A program made the position numbers and the translations under genes. The notes under the pieces are model-generated. The model searched no databases. It was not told where the DNA came from and was given only the letters and a program-made list of their open reading frames with translations. 64,000 nucleotides of DNA from Candidatus Amulumruptor caecigallinarius (GTDB lineage: Bacteria > Bacteroidota > Bacteroidia > Bacteroidales > Muribaculaceae), in assembly GCA_023665605.1 (NCBI GenBank), contig JAMPDP010000001.1:1342979-1406978 (forward strand), in the 5' to 3' direction. Below, in pieces: positions 28,679-37,105 of the stretch (positions are counted from its first letter, which is position 1; each line of letters opens with the position of its first letter).

Positions 28679-28748
28679 AAGTAGTGATGTTAGTGGATAT
28701 ACAATTATAACAACAAGCCTCGGGGTGTGTTCATAGGAGGAAAATACA

Positions 28749-28756
28749 TATATTTG
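28749..28756 (+). promoter_or_regulatory. -7 element TATATTTG at the start of the GNAT gene
   Basis: TATATTTG fits the consensus, but its G is only 5 bases before the ATG at 28761, so the transcript would begin at or next to the start codon. No -33 element is clear. Confidence 0.4.
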
Positions 28757-28760
28757 CAGT

Positions 28761-29717
28761 ATGGCAACGCAATGGAGCGTCAGAAGATACAGCGCAGGTG
28801 ATGCCGCAGTGTGGGATGTCCTGGTGAGGGCATCGCGCAACGGCACGTTTCTGTTTGAACGCCCGTATATGGACTATCACAGTGACAGGTTTGTCGACCA
28901 CTCGCTGATAGGGATGGCAGATGGCAAGCCTGTGGCGTTGCTTCCTGCGAATGAGGAAGGGAGTATGCTCCGTTCACACGGAGGGCTCACATACGGCGGC
29001 TGGGTGCTTCCGCATCACAAGGTGAACGCCACAGAGATGGGACTGCTTATGGGAGCGGCCATAGAATACTGTAAGTCAGTCGGCTTCACGGCACTTGACT
29101 ATAAGCCGGTTCCGTATATCTATGCCTCTGAGCCGTCTCAGGAAGACCTGTACTGGCTATGGCGTCATGGCGCTGTGACTACAGAGATGAATCTCTCGAC
29201 AGCGATAGACCTCGACTGCAATCCGGGGTTTAACACCGCACAGCGACGCAAGCTGCGCAAGGGAGAAGCCAACGGAGCAGGCTATGTAGAGCTTACGGAT
29301 GATGCGGGCATACACGCTTTTCATTCAATGCTTGCGCATTGCCTGGAAGAGCGCCACGCCACGCAGCCTGTGCACACAGCAACTGAATTGTGCCTGCTGC
29401 ATAGCCGATTCCGGCAGAACATCCGCTTTCATGGTATGCTACATGGCGGCAAACTGGCTGCAGGGGTGTGCAGCTATGACACCGGGCGCGTGCGCCATCT
29501 CCAATACATAGCCACTACTGCCGAAGGGCGAGCGCTTGACATGCTGACACCGCTTATGGCGAGGATTATTGCCGAAGTGCCGGAAGGAACTCGTTATGTG
29601 GATTTCGGCATCTCAAATGAGCAGCACGGGCTGGTGCTCAATTCCGGTCTTAGCCGACAGAAGTGGGAACTCGGCGGAAGTGGTGTAGCGTATCAGCGCC
29701 TGCTGCTGGAGTTTTAG
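28761..29717 (+). CDS. FemAB-like GNAT acyltransferase
   Basis: The 318-residue cytoplasmic protein has the FemAB/BioF2-type double GNAT plan. The N-terminal half reads WDVLVRASRNGTFLFERPYMDYHSDRF ... LLPANEEG ... LTYGGWVL. The C-terminal half has FHGMLHGGKLAAGVCSYDTGRVRHLQYIATTAEG, LDMLTPLMARII and YVDFGISNEQ. Such proteins add amino acids or acyl groups, often to cell-wall or lipid-linked substrates; the acceptor here is unknown. The gene stands alone on the plus strand between minus-strand blocks and ends with a TAG stop. Confidence 0.75.
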   Translation: MATQWSVRRYSAGDAAVWDVLVRASRNGTFLFERPYMDYHSDRFVDHSLIGMADGKPVALLPANEEGSMLRSHGGLTYGGWVLPHHKVNATEMGLLMGAAIEYCKSVGFTALDYKPVPYIYASEPSQEDLYWLWRHGAVTTEMNLSTAIDLDCNPGFNTAQRRKLRKGEANGAGYVELTDDAGIHAFHSMLAHCLEERHATQPVHTATELCLLHSRFRQNIRFHGMLHGGKLAAGVCSYDTGRVRHLQYIATTAEGRALDMLTPLMARIIAEVPEGTRYVDFGISNEQHGLVLNSGLSRQKWELGGSGVAYQRLLLEF

Positions 29718-29763
29718 GGCTATTGATAACGCTTGTACCGGCTCTTAACGCCTGTGCCGGCAC

Positions 29764-30402
29764 TTAGAAGAAGTAGGTGGCTGCGAGCTTCCACTCGCGG
29801 TTCTGTGCGGAATAGTCGGTGAGGATGCGGTCCTTGGTGCAGTAGGTCATGCCAAGGTTGTATTCCACGGTCACCTGCCAACGCTTCTTGATTTCTGCGC
29901 CAATGCCGAAGTTCAGTCCTATCTCGCCCAAAGGGAATGAGAAGGCGTCAATGTCAGAGTGCCCGAGCATGAAGCCAAAGGAGGGACCCACATAGACAAG
30001 CGGAGCCAGAATATCCTCGAAGCCGCCGAGGCGGGTGTACTTGAATCGAAGATGAAGCGGGATGTTGAGATAGTGCAGGTAGAAGCGGGTGTCGCCATAG
30101 CCCTGACTTGCCCAGATGCGCTTCTCTCCGAGCTTGACTTCTGCTCCGCGCATCTCATACTGCGCGCCTAAGTCAATGCCGAACCCCACGCCGGGAAACA
30201 TCATCTCGCCGGATATGCCGGCAGCGAACCCGGGCACACTGCTTACACCAACCAAGCTCTGCTTGAAGTGCAGGTCGGTGAGCAGGACTCCGGCTGTGGC
30301 ACCCCACCGCATCTGTGATGCGGCAGAGGGTGTCAGAGTCGTAAGGGAGGCAACGGCCACGAAAGCCGTTGCCACAATACGTTTGATTGACTTGATGGTC
30401 AT
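29764..30402 (-). CDS. Outer-membrane beta-barrel protein (PorT-like family)
   Basis: The 212-residue protein has a signal peptide (1-~30) and then antiparallel strands of an eight-stranded barrel: WGATAGVLLTDLHF, GIDLGAQYEMRGAEVKL, YLNIPLHLRFKYT, PLVYVGPSFGFMLGHS, WQVTVEYNLGMTY and a final WKLAATYFF with terminal Phe. The YLNIPL motif is typical of PorT-like porin-family proteins of Bacteroidota. The function is unknown. It lies 35 bases after the dipeptidyl peptidase III gene in the same direction. Confidence 0.82.
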   Translation of the reverse strand: MTIKSIKRIVATAFVAVASLTTLTPSAASQMRWGATAGVLLTDLHFKQSLVGVSSVPGFAAGISGEMMFPGVGFGIDLGAQYEMRGAEVKLGEKRIWASQGYGDTRFYLHYLNIPLHLRFKYTRLGGFEDILAPLVYVGPSFGFMLGHSDIDAFSFPLGEIGLNFGIGAEIKKRWQVTVEYNLGMTYCTKDRILTDYSAQNREWKLAATYFF

Positions 30403-30437
30403 TATGGAGTGTCTGAGTTGATACAGCAGTGAGGTGA

Positions 30438-32480
30438 TTATTTGAGAGTGGAGTAGTCACGCGAATAGCGGAGCACCTGGGGCAGATACTCCTCCGTGTA
30501 GTCGATGGTGACATCGGTGATATTGCCGTCGGCATCCATTACCGGAGTGTAAACGGGGTTGACAAAGCCCTTGTAGGGGGCGATGTTGAGCTTCGCGTAG
30601 CGGTCAAGCACCTCCTTGTGGAGTTCGGGGTCAACCTTCACGCCGTAGGTTTCCACCAATGCGCGTCCGGCCTCGAAGTCACCTTCGCTCTTGACGCGCT
30701 GAATCTCGGCAAGGAGCTGAGCGAACAAGCCACGCAGAGCCTCGTAGTCGTTGATCTTGACGAAGGTCTTGCCATCCCGCTTAACCATCTCAACTACGTT
30801 GGCGTCCTTTCCCTTCTCCAGAGCCCAGCGTGCCACAAGAGCGCGGTTGCGCATGTGAGCCTCCTCGATGTCCTTGCCCGGCTCAATGCGCATGAGCTGT
30901 GTCATAAGGCCGTTGAGCATATATTTGTAATACTCAGCCTTGTAGGCATCAGGGTTATCAAGCAGCCCGAGCTCAATCAGCTTGGGATCAGCGAGGTAAT
31001 AGAGGGCGAAGAGATCCGCACGTGTCTCCTCCAGACATGAACCGTAGGCACCGAGGGCATTCTCGTCAACACCCGGAAGCAGACGTCCGGATGCGTGGCC
31101 GAGACATTCGTGGAGGTCAGTGTGGAGATTGTCAGTGATGAACAGATACTTGTCAAGGAGTTCCGAAGTGGGCTCGTCAATCACAAACTCGGCATTGAAG
31201 CCGTTGCCGTGCGAGGCCTCGTCGTAAGCCTCCGTGATGTTCTCCAGCGTTACAGATTTGCTGCCATGAGCAGCACGGATCCAGTTGGCGTTGGGGAGGT
31301 TGATGCCGATGGGGGTGGCGGGGTAAGCATCTCCGGCAAGTATGGCTGCGGTAATCACCTTGGCCGTAACGCCCTTTACTTCGGGCTTGCGGAAACGGGG
31401 ATCGACGGGGGAGTGGTCCTCAAACCATTGTGCGCTGCCCGAGATGGCCTCTGTACGGTGAGAAGCATCGAGGTTCTTGAAGTTGACAATTGACTCCCAA
31501 GTGCCGGTCAGACCGAGGGGATCTCCGTAACTCTCGATGAATCCGTTGATAAAGTCAACGCGAGAGTCAGTATCGCCCACCCAAAGGATAGAGTACTCGT
31601 CAAACTTCTTGAGGTCACCGGTGCGGTAGTAATCTATGAGGGTGTCAATCACCTGCTTCTGTCGGTCATTCTCAGCCAGAGCCGAGGCCTTGGTGAGGTT
31701 GTCGATGATACGCGTGATGGCGGCATCGTAGAGCCCGCCCTGACGGTAGGTTTGCTCAACGACTTTCCCGGAAGCGTCCTTAGCCAGACGAGAGTTGAGG
31801 CCTATGCTGACAGGAGTGAGGTCGGTGGTGTCACGGAGCGAAGCGTAGTAGGCCTCGACTTCGGGCTGCGTCAATCCCTCCTCGTAGAGGTTATTGGCCG
31901 AAGTCATAATCAAATCTTGGCCGTCAGCCTGATTCACTCTCTTGGCCATGAATGAGGGCTCAAAGAGGATGCGCTTGATGACGGTGAGCTCCTCAGGGGC
32001 CACATCAGGATTGGATGATGCCACGAGGCCATCAAAATAAGCCTCGGTGAACTCGGGTGTGAACTTGTCCATCGAGTAGTGATGGTGGATGCCGTTGGCG
32101 AACTCAATCTGCTTGAGATACTTCTCCAGGGCCTTGAAGTCAGCCGATGTGTCGCCGGATGCCTTGGCACCGGTGTAGAGCTTCTCGATGAGACGGCGCA
32201 CGGCCAGATTGTGTTTGCCGTACTGGTCCCACACGATGTCGCGACCGCTCAGGGCTGCCTCAGTGAGGTAATATATCAGAGCCTTCTGTTTCGGGGTAAG
32301 AGCCTCGAAACCGGGCACTTTGTAGCGGAGCACTTCGATATCGGCGAAGCGATCAACTGTGTAGTCGAATGGTGTGGAGGCTGCGCGGGGAGCCTCGTCG
32401 GTGGTTGCTGCCATGGCTGTTATTGCAGTGGCTCCCAAGGCCGAAAGTGCCAGAGAGCGGATGGTTCGGTGATTAATCAT
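30438..32480 (-). CDS. Dipeptidyl peptidase III (M49)
   Basis: The 680-residue zinc peptidase has an N-terminal signal sequence (ends ITAMAATT). The M49 zinc motif HECLGH (~458) and the second motif EETRADL (~484) are both present; these hold the two His and one Glu zinc ligands and the catalytic Glu. It removes dipeptides from peptide N-termini. Most M49 enzymes are cytosolic, but here the leader points to the periplasm. It lies 32 bases after rlmI and 35 before the barrel protein, so it is part of the rseP-rlmI-dpp3 run. Confidence 0.92.
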   Translation of the reverse strand: MINHRTIRSLALSALGATAITAMAATTDEAPRAASTPFDYTVDRFADIEVLRYKVPGFEALTPKQKALIYYLTEAALSGRDIVWDQYGKHNLAVRRLIEKLYTGAKASGDTSADFKALEKYLKQIEFANGIHHHYSMDKFTPEFTEAYFDGLVASSNPDVAPEELTVIKRILFEPSFMAKRVNQADGQDLIMTSANNLYEEGLTQPEVEAYYASLRDTTDLTPVSIGLNSRLAKDASGKVVEQTYRQGGLYDAAITRIIDNLTKASALAENDRQKQVIDTLIDYYRTGDLKKFDEYSILWVGDTDSRVDFINGFIESYGDPLGLTGTWESIVNFKNLDASHRTEAISGSAQWFEDHSPVDPRFRKPEVKGVTAKVITAAILAGDAYPATPIGINLPNANWIRAAHGSKSVTLENITEAYDEASHGNGFNAEFVIDEPTSELLDKYLFITDNLHTDLHECLGHASGRLLPGVDENALGAYGSCLEETRADLFALYYLADPKLIELGLLDNPDAYKAEYYKYMLNGLMTQLMRIEPGKDIEEAHMRNRALVARWALEKGKDANVVEMVKRDGKTFVKINDYEALRGLFAQLLAEIQRVKSEGDFEAGRALVETYGVKVDPELHKEVLDRYAKLNIAPYKGFVNPVYTPVMDADGNITDVTIDYTEEYLPQVLRYSRDYSTLK

Positions 32481-32512
32481 GGTGATAATGATGGTGTATG
32501 GTGATGGTGGGG

Positions 32513-33733
32513 TTATTCAACGTAGAGCACAAGTCCCTTGAGATACTCGCCCTCGGGATGGTAGATGTTGACGGGATGGTCGGCGGGCTGTGTGAGCTGA
32601 TGGAGGATGCGCACGCGGCGCCCGGTGGCGGCAGCGGCTGAAAACACGGCGAGCCGGAACTGCTCCTTGGTGATAGCCTGGGAGCATGAGAAGGTAAAGA
32701 GGATGCCTCCTGATGCTATCTTGCGGAAGCCGCGCTCGTTGAGACGCTGATAGCCGCGAAGGGCATTGCGGATGGCTCCGCGATGCTTGGCAAATGCCGG
32801 AGGGTCAAGCACAATAAGGTCAAACGCGCCCTCATCGAGGGTGGCGAGATAGTCGAAAGCATCAATCGCCACTGAAGAATGACGACCACCGGCACCGGCA
32901 TCGCCGAAGTTGAGCGCAACGTTGGCATCAGTCAGGCTGACCGCCTTGGCTGAACTGTCTACGGACACCACTTCCGATGCACCGCCGGCAAGAGCATTGA
33001 CCGAAAAGCCGCCGGTGTAGCAGAACATATTCAGCACCCGGCGCCCGGCGCATAGGGAGCGCAGCAGAGCCCGGTTGTCACGCTGGTCCACGAAGAAGCC
33101 GGTCTTCTGCCCTTTTAGCCAGTCTATGTGATATTTCAGTCCGTTTTCAGTGGCTATGTTGCCACTGTACGAGCCAATGATGTAGTCATTGACAGGATCC
33201 ATACCCGCCTTGAAAGGGAGCGTGGTTTCTGACTTGTAATATACATTGGCTATGCCGCAACCCGGGAGAGTAATGAGAGCCTCGGCAATACTGCGACGCG
33301 CCAGATGCATGGCGGGGGAATGAGCCTGCATCACGGCAGTGTCACCATATACATCCACCACGAGTCCCGGGAGGAAGTCACCCTCACCGTGCACCAGCCG
33401 GAAGGCATCATTGCCGGGACGGATTAGGCCGAGAGCCTTGCGCATGAGCCACGCCTGCTCCAGACGCATGGCGTAGAAGCGGGTGTCGATTACGGCATCG
33501 GGGTCAGCAGTGCCGGTGAGCATCCTCACAGCGATGCTGCCTATCTGGTAATGACCCACGCCGAGAGGAGTGCCGTCTGATGCAACCACCTTGACAGTGT
33601 CGCCCTCTTCAACCGTGTCAGGCACAGAGTCCAAAGCACCCGAGAACACCCACGGATGAAACCGCAGAAGTGACTCCTCCTTGCCTCGGCGGAGTTTTAC
33701 TACGGGGTAATGACCATTATTGTCTTGTGACAT
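32513..33733 (-). CDS. rlmI: Class I SAM-dependent rRNA methyltransferase (RlmI-like)
   Basis: The ATG at 33733 (MSQDNNGHYPVVKLRRG) gives 406 residues, the family length. The longer open frame to 33895 runs into rseP and is not favoured. A PUA domain (~10-90, with RFHPWVFSGAL) is followed by a middle domain and a Rossmann methyltransferase. The SAM motif region reads RVLNMFCYTGGFSVNALAGGASEVVSVD, and motif IV reads LDPPAFAKHRG. It probably makes m5C in 23S rRNA, as RlmI does; exact site specificity is inferred. It starts 29 bases after the rseP stop. Confidence 0.9.
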   Translation of the reverse strand: MSQDNNGHYPVVKLRRGKEESLLRFHPWVFSGALDSVPDTVEEGDTVKVVASDGTPLGVGHYQIGSIAVRMLTGTADPDAVIDTRFYAMRLEQAWLMRKALGLIRPGNDAFRLVHGEGDFLPGLVVDVYGDTAVMQAHSPAMHLARRSIAEALITLPGCGIANVYYKSETTLPFKAGMDPVNDYIIGSYSGNIATENGLKYHIDWLKGQKTGFFVDQRDNRALLRSLCAGRRVLNMFCYTGGFSVNALAGGASEVVSVDSSAKAVSLTDANVALNFGDAGAGGRHSSVAIDAFDYLATLDEGAFDLIVLDPPAFAKHRGAIRNALRGYQRLNERGFRKIASGGILFTFSCSQAITKEQFRLAVFSAAAATGRRVRILHQLTQPADHPVNIYHPEGEYLKGLVLYVE

Positions 33734-33762
33734 ACGTGTGATATATGAGTGTAGGTGGTGGA

Positions 33763-35115
33763 TTAGTGGATGATTGCCCTGACTATATCCATGCCGTTGG
33801 CATACAATAGCAAACAAATCAACAGACTCATGCCGATATATTGAGCCACTTCGAGCATCTTGTCGGAAGGAGTGCGACGGGTGATAATCTCCCATATCAG
33901 GAACATCACATGTCCGCCGTCAAGAGCCGGAATGGGAATGATGTTCATAAATGCGAGGGCCACACTCAGGAACGCCGTAATCTGCCAGAAGGCGTACCAG
34001 CTCCAGCGCTCCGGGAACATCGAGCCCATTGCGCCGAAACCGCCAATGCTCTGTGCTCCCTCCTTGCTGAATATGTGCTTGAGCGAACCAACGTAATTGC
34101 CAAGCATGGTGGTGCCGCTTTTCCACCCCTGCGGGAAGCTCTCGAACAGACCATAGTTCACCGTAACAGTCTTTAGCACCTCTTCGGGGCCGGCAAGCAT
34201 AAATCCGAGTTTGCCGTATTCATTGGGAGTAGCCTGCAGACTCAGGGTGTCGTTGCCGCGAAGCACCTTCAGGTCTGTGGGACGACCGGCCCTTGCCTGC
34301 AGCGCCGGAGTGAGCTCCGTGTAACTGGGTGTGGCTACTGAGTCGACACCAATTATGCGATCACCGGCTCTCAGCCCGGCTAATATTGCAGGTCCCCCGG
34401 CAGTAAGCTCCTTGACATATACGGGCATACGCAGAGACATGAAGCCCTGGTCGTTGTTGAGCTTTAAGAGGAAATTATCGGGAATGGCAATGGAGACAGT
34501 GTCCGTGCCGCGGAGCACCTGCACCGTCTTGGCCTCAGCCATCTTGAGGATAAATGACTCATCGGCGGCATTGAGCTTCTCACCGTCAGCTGTGAGGGGT
34601 ATGTCGCCGGTTCGGAAACCGGCCTCCACGGCCGCCGGAGAATAGTCAAAGCCTTCGATAGCACTTTCCAGAGGAACATATTTTGTGCCCCAATAGAGGG
34701 CTATGCCGGCATAGATAAGCACGGCAAGGATGAAGTTGAAGAGCACGCCGCCGAGCATCACGAGCAGTCTCTGATATGCCGGCTTGGAACGGAATTCCCA
34801 GGGCTCAGCTGGCTTGGCCATCTGCTCCTTGTCCATGCTCTCATCAATCATGCCGGCTATCTTGACGTAGCCACCCAGAGGGAGCCAGCCTATGCCATAT
34901 TCGGTGTCGCGCCATGAGGCCTTACCCTCCTTGCGTTTCTTGGGGGGGCGTGGCTTCCACTTGACGAGCGAGAAGTAGGGATTGAAAAAAAGGTAGAATT
35001 TCTCCACCTTTATGCCGAAAATGCGTGCGAAAGTGTAGTGACCCAATTCGTGCATCACTACAAGAAACGCAAGGGCAGCCACAAGCTGCGCCGCTTTAAT
35101 CAGGAATGTCTCCAT
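33763..35115 (-). CDS. rseP: RseP-type site-2 zinc metalloprotease
   Basis: The 450-residue inner-membrane M50 protease has HELGH at residues 22-26 in the first transmembrane helix. The second zinc element is NIIPIPALDGGH (~400), where Asp ligates zinc. Between them lie two PDZ-like segments, one of which reads GPAILAGLRAGDRIIGVDS (~245). RseP cuts membrane-bound anti-sigma factors and remnant signal peptides. No dxr or bam gene adjoins it here. A -7 element lies at 35128-35135. Confidence 0.93.
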   Translation of the reverse strand: METFLIKAAQLVAALAFLVVMHELGHYTFARIFGIKVEKFYLFFNPYFSLVKWKPRPPKKRKEGKASWRDTEYGIGWLPLGGYVKIAGMIDESMDKEQMAKPAEPWEFRSKPAYQRLLVMLGGVLFNFILAVLIYAGIALYWGTKYVPLESAIEGFDYSPAAVEAGFRTGDIPLTADGEKLNAADESFILKMAEAKTVQVLRGTDTVSIAIPDNFLLKLNNDQGFMSLRMPVYVKELTAGGPAILAGLRAGDRIIGVDSVATPSYTELTPALQARAGRPTDLKVLRGNDTLSLQATPNEYGKLGFMLAGPEEVLKTVTVNYGLFESFPQGWKSGTTMLGNYVGSLKHIFSKEGAQSIGGFGAMGSMFPERWSWYAFWQITAFLSVALAFMNIIPIPALDGGHVMFLIWEIITRRTPSDKMLEVAQYIGMSLLICLLLYANGMDIVRAIIH

Positions 35116-35127
35116 AATTTCAACTCA

Positions 35128-35135
35128 CAAAGATA
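35128..35135 (-). promoter_or_regulatory. -7 element TATCTTTG of rseP
   Basis: The minus-strand TATCTTTG matches the consensus, 13 bases before the rseP ATG, which leaves a very short leader. Confidence 0.45.
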
Positions 35136-35261
35136 GCCATTTTTTTTGACCTGCCTGTGTGCCCCGGTACGGGCCGGGTGACAGGAGGAATGGTCAAGAT
35201 GGGTAGTGAGCTTCTATGAGATTAGGGTGATATGTGGTCAGATGAATAAAATGGTAGATGC

Positions 35262-36071
35262 TCAGATGGAGTCGATGGCATCAAGAGCCGGCAGATGGCG
35301 GCGCATTTTCGAGAGTGCGTCGCGGTCGAGAGTGGCATGAATGATGCCGTGGGGGCTCATGGTGCCGATGCTGTGTCCGGCGAAGTCCAGGATTACCGAG
35401 CTGTCAGCCTGATACTCCTCCATGACCGGCGGAGCCGCGGGCTTGCCTATCACCTCCATCAGGTTGGCCTCACCGCTGCGGTTGGCCCCAACTACATATG
35501 CGATGTTCTCGATAGCGCGGGCGCGCAGCAGCGTGTCCCAGGCATATCGGCGCTTCTCGGGCCAGTTGGCTGGCAGCAGAAGCACATCATAGTGCGGGTC
35601 GCGGTTACGGAGCCATCCGGGAAATCGTATATCATAGCACACGCCCAAGGCAAAATCCCAGCCCATGTACCTGATGCGAGGCGGAGTCATCTCGCCGGGC
35701 GTGAACACTGAGTCCTCACCATTGATGAACAGGTGGTGTTTGTCATAGAAGGTCTCATCGCCGCTTGGCTCAATGAAGAATGCACGATTGTAGAGATGAG
35801 TACCGCTCTTGTCACGAGCCACGAATGAGCCGGCTATGGCCATTTTGAAGAATGAAGCCCAACGGTGTACATCGTCCATGGTGTGACCGTCGACGGTTTC
35901 GGCAAGCTCCGCCATACGTTCACGTGAGCCGATGAATCCGGTGGTAAACGTCTCGGGAAGCACTACCACATCAGTGTCAGGCTCTACAAATCGCAGACGT
36001 TCGGCCGCGGCTATCAGATTCTCATGTTTCTGCCCGAGCTTGATGTCAAGCGGCAGTGCTGCTACTTTCAT
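35262..36071 (-). CDS. Nitrilase-superfamily amidase (omega-amidase YafV-like)
   Basis: The 269-residue cytoplasmic protein has the complete catalytic triad of carbon-nitrogen hydrolases: Glu40 in VVLPETF, Lys111 in YDKHHLF and Cys145 in LGVCYDIRFP. DIRFP after the cysteine and the size resemble the YafV/Nit2 omega-amidases, which hydrolyse alpha-ketoglutaramate or ketosuccinamate. The ATG overlaps the end of the upstream acyltransferase gene by 4 bases (36068-36071), so the two are translationally coupled. Confidence 0.9.
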   Translation of the reverse strand: MKVAALPLDIKLGQKHENLIAAAERLRFVEPDTDVVVLPETFTTGFIGSRERMAELAETVDGHTMDDVHRWASFFKMAIAGSFVARDKSGTHLYNRAFFIEPSGDETFYDKHHLFINGEDSVFTPGEMTPPRIRYMGWDFALGVCYDIRFPGWLRNRDPHYDVLLLPANWPEKRRYAWDTLLRARAIENIAYVVGANRSGEANLMEVIGKPAAPPVMEEYQADSSVILDFAGHSIGTMSPHGIIHATLDRDALSKMRRHLPALDAIDSI

Positions 36072-36622
36072 GACGGGTCGTCTTCAGTGGTGAATTTTTC
36101 AGGATGCAGACCTTGATAGGGAGCATAGAAGCGCTTTACGGTGCGCATATCCGCCTCAATATCACCCGTCAGGGCAAGCTGAGTATCAATAACAGCGCAC
36201 TTTGAGGCATAGTCAATGACAGCCAGGTACACCGGCACATCAGCCATCATGGCAATCCTCAGGAAGCCGGTGTGCCAACGAGTAGTGCGGCTCCTTGTTC
36301 CCTCGGGAGTGATTGCAATGGTGAGCCTTGGCGTCCGGCGGAACCTCTCTACCAGCTGCTCCACCAACGAGCCTTGCTTGTTCGTGCGGGCAACGGGTAC
36401 ACCTCCCAATGCACGGAATATCGGGCCGAGAGGCCAGAAAAACCAGCTGTCCTTCATCAGGAAACCGGCTTTACGCCCTATGGAGGCGTAAGCCAGCTTG
36501 CCGATGATGAAGTCCCAGTTGGAGGTGTGGGGAGCCACACAGATGATGCTCTTCGGCACGTCAGGCACTGTTACGGTGACTGACCAACCGAAGCAACGAA
36601 GCACGTGTGCGGCGAAGTTCAT
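36068..36622 (-). CDS. 1-acyl-sn-glycerol-3-phosphate acyltransferase-like protein
   Basis: The 184-residue protein has block I HTSNWD (His32-Asp37, a proper HX4D) and block III PEGTRS (~106-111). A hydrophobic region around SWFFWPLGPIFRALGGVPV (~59-77) lies between. It is shorter than PlsC (~240), as is common in a Bacteroidota subgroup of lysophospholipid acyltransferases. It probably acts at the inner face of the inner membrane. It is followed without a gap by the nitrilase gene. Confidence 0.85.
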   Translation of the reverse strand: MNFAAHVLRCFGWSVTVTVPDVPKSIICVAPHTSNWDFIIGKLAYASIGRKAGFLMKDSWFFWPLGPIFRALGGVPVARTNKQGSLVEQLVERFRRTPRLTIAITPEGTRSRTTRWHTGFLRIAMMADVPVYLAVIDYASKCAVIDTQLALTGDIEADMRTVKRFYAPYQGLHPEKFTTEDDPS

Positions 36623-36651
36623 GTGCTGTGAATGATACCTAATGAGTCTGC

Positions 36652-37014
36652 TCAGGCCTCCTTGGCGGCAGCCTTGTTAGCCTCTTTCTCGGCAGGGGTG
36701 AGCATGGCGTTGACTTGCGCTACTACTGCATTGAGGTCTGCTGAGAAGTCAGTGCGCAGCTGAGCATAAGCCTTTGCGTAATAGTCGTGGCGCGCCTTGT
36801 GGTACTCACGTAGGTTGGCAAACTCCTTCGGGGTCTTGTCGAATGCTACCGAAGCGCGCTTGAGAGCCTTGGTCTGAGCACGCGCAATGTCAGTCACCAG
36901 GGTGGCTATCTTATCGTCGTTGGCATTGGTCATGCAGTCAGCTGCTACGACCACGTCACATGCGAGTGAACCGCACAGACCGTTGATGCTCTTCTTGAGT
37001 TGACGCTTGTTCAT
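36652..37014 (-). CDS. Small helical hypothetical protein
   Basis: The 120-residue protein is almost wholly helical and charged (KKSINGLCGSLACDVVVAAD; AQTKALKRASVAFDK; REYHKARHDYYAKAYAQL), with an Ala/Lys/Glu-rich end. It has no signal peptide. Two cysteines lie at ~14 and ~19 and a third at ~27, but they do not form a known metal motif. I do not recognise it. It lies 91 bases after secA and 29 before the acyltransferase gene. Confidence 0.6.
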   Translation of the reverse strand: MNKRQLKKSINGLCGSLACDVVVAADCMTNANDDKIATLVTDIARAQTKALKRASVAFDKTPKEFANLREYHKARHDYYAKAYAQLRTDFSADLNAVVAQVNAMLTPAEKEANKAAAKEA

Positions 37015-37105
37015 GGGTGTATGTTAGATATGTGAATGGTTGATAGATATATCAGAGTTATAGTCTTGGAGCAAGTAGAGAAAGGAAATCCACAGTTGCC
37101 GGAAA

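Noticed and set aside
28679..28846. Upstream extension of the OmpA lipoprotein
   Set aside because: It would bury the lipobox; MRTSSRLF with Cys22 is a typical lipoprotein start.
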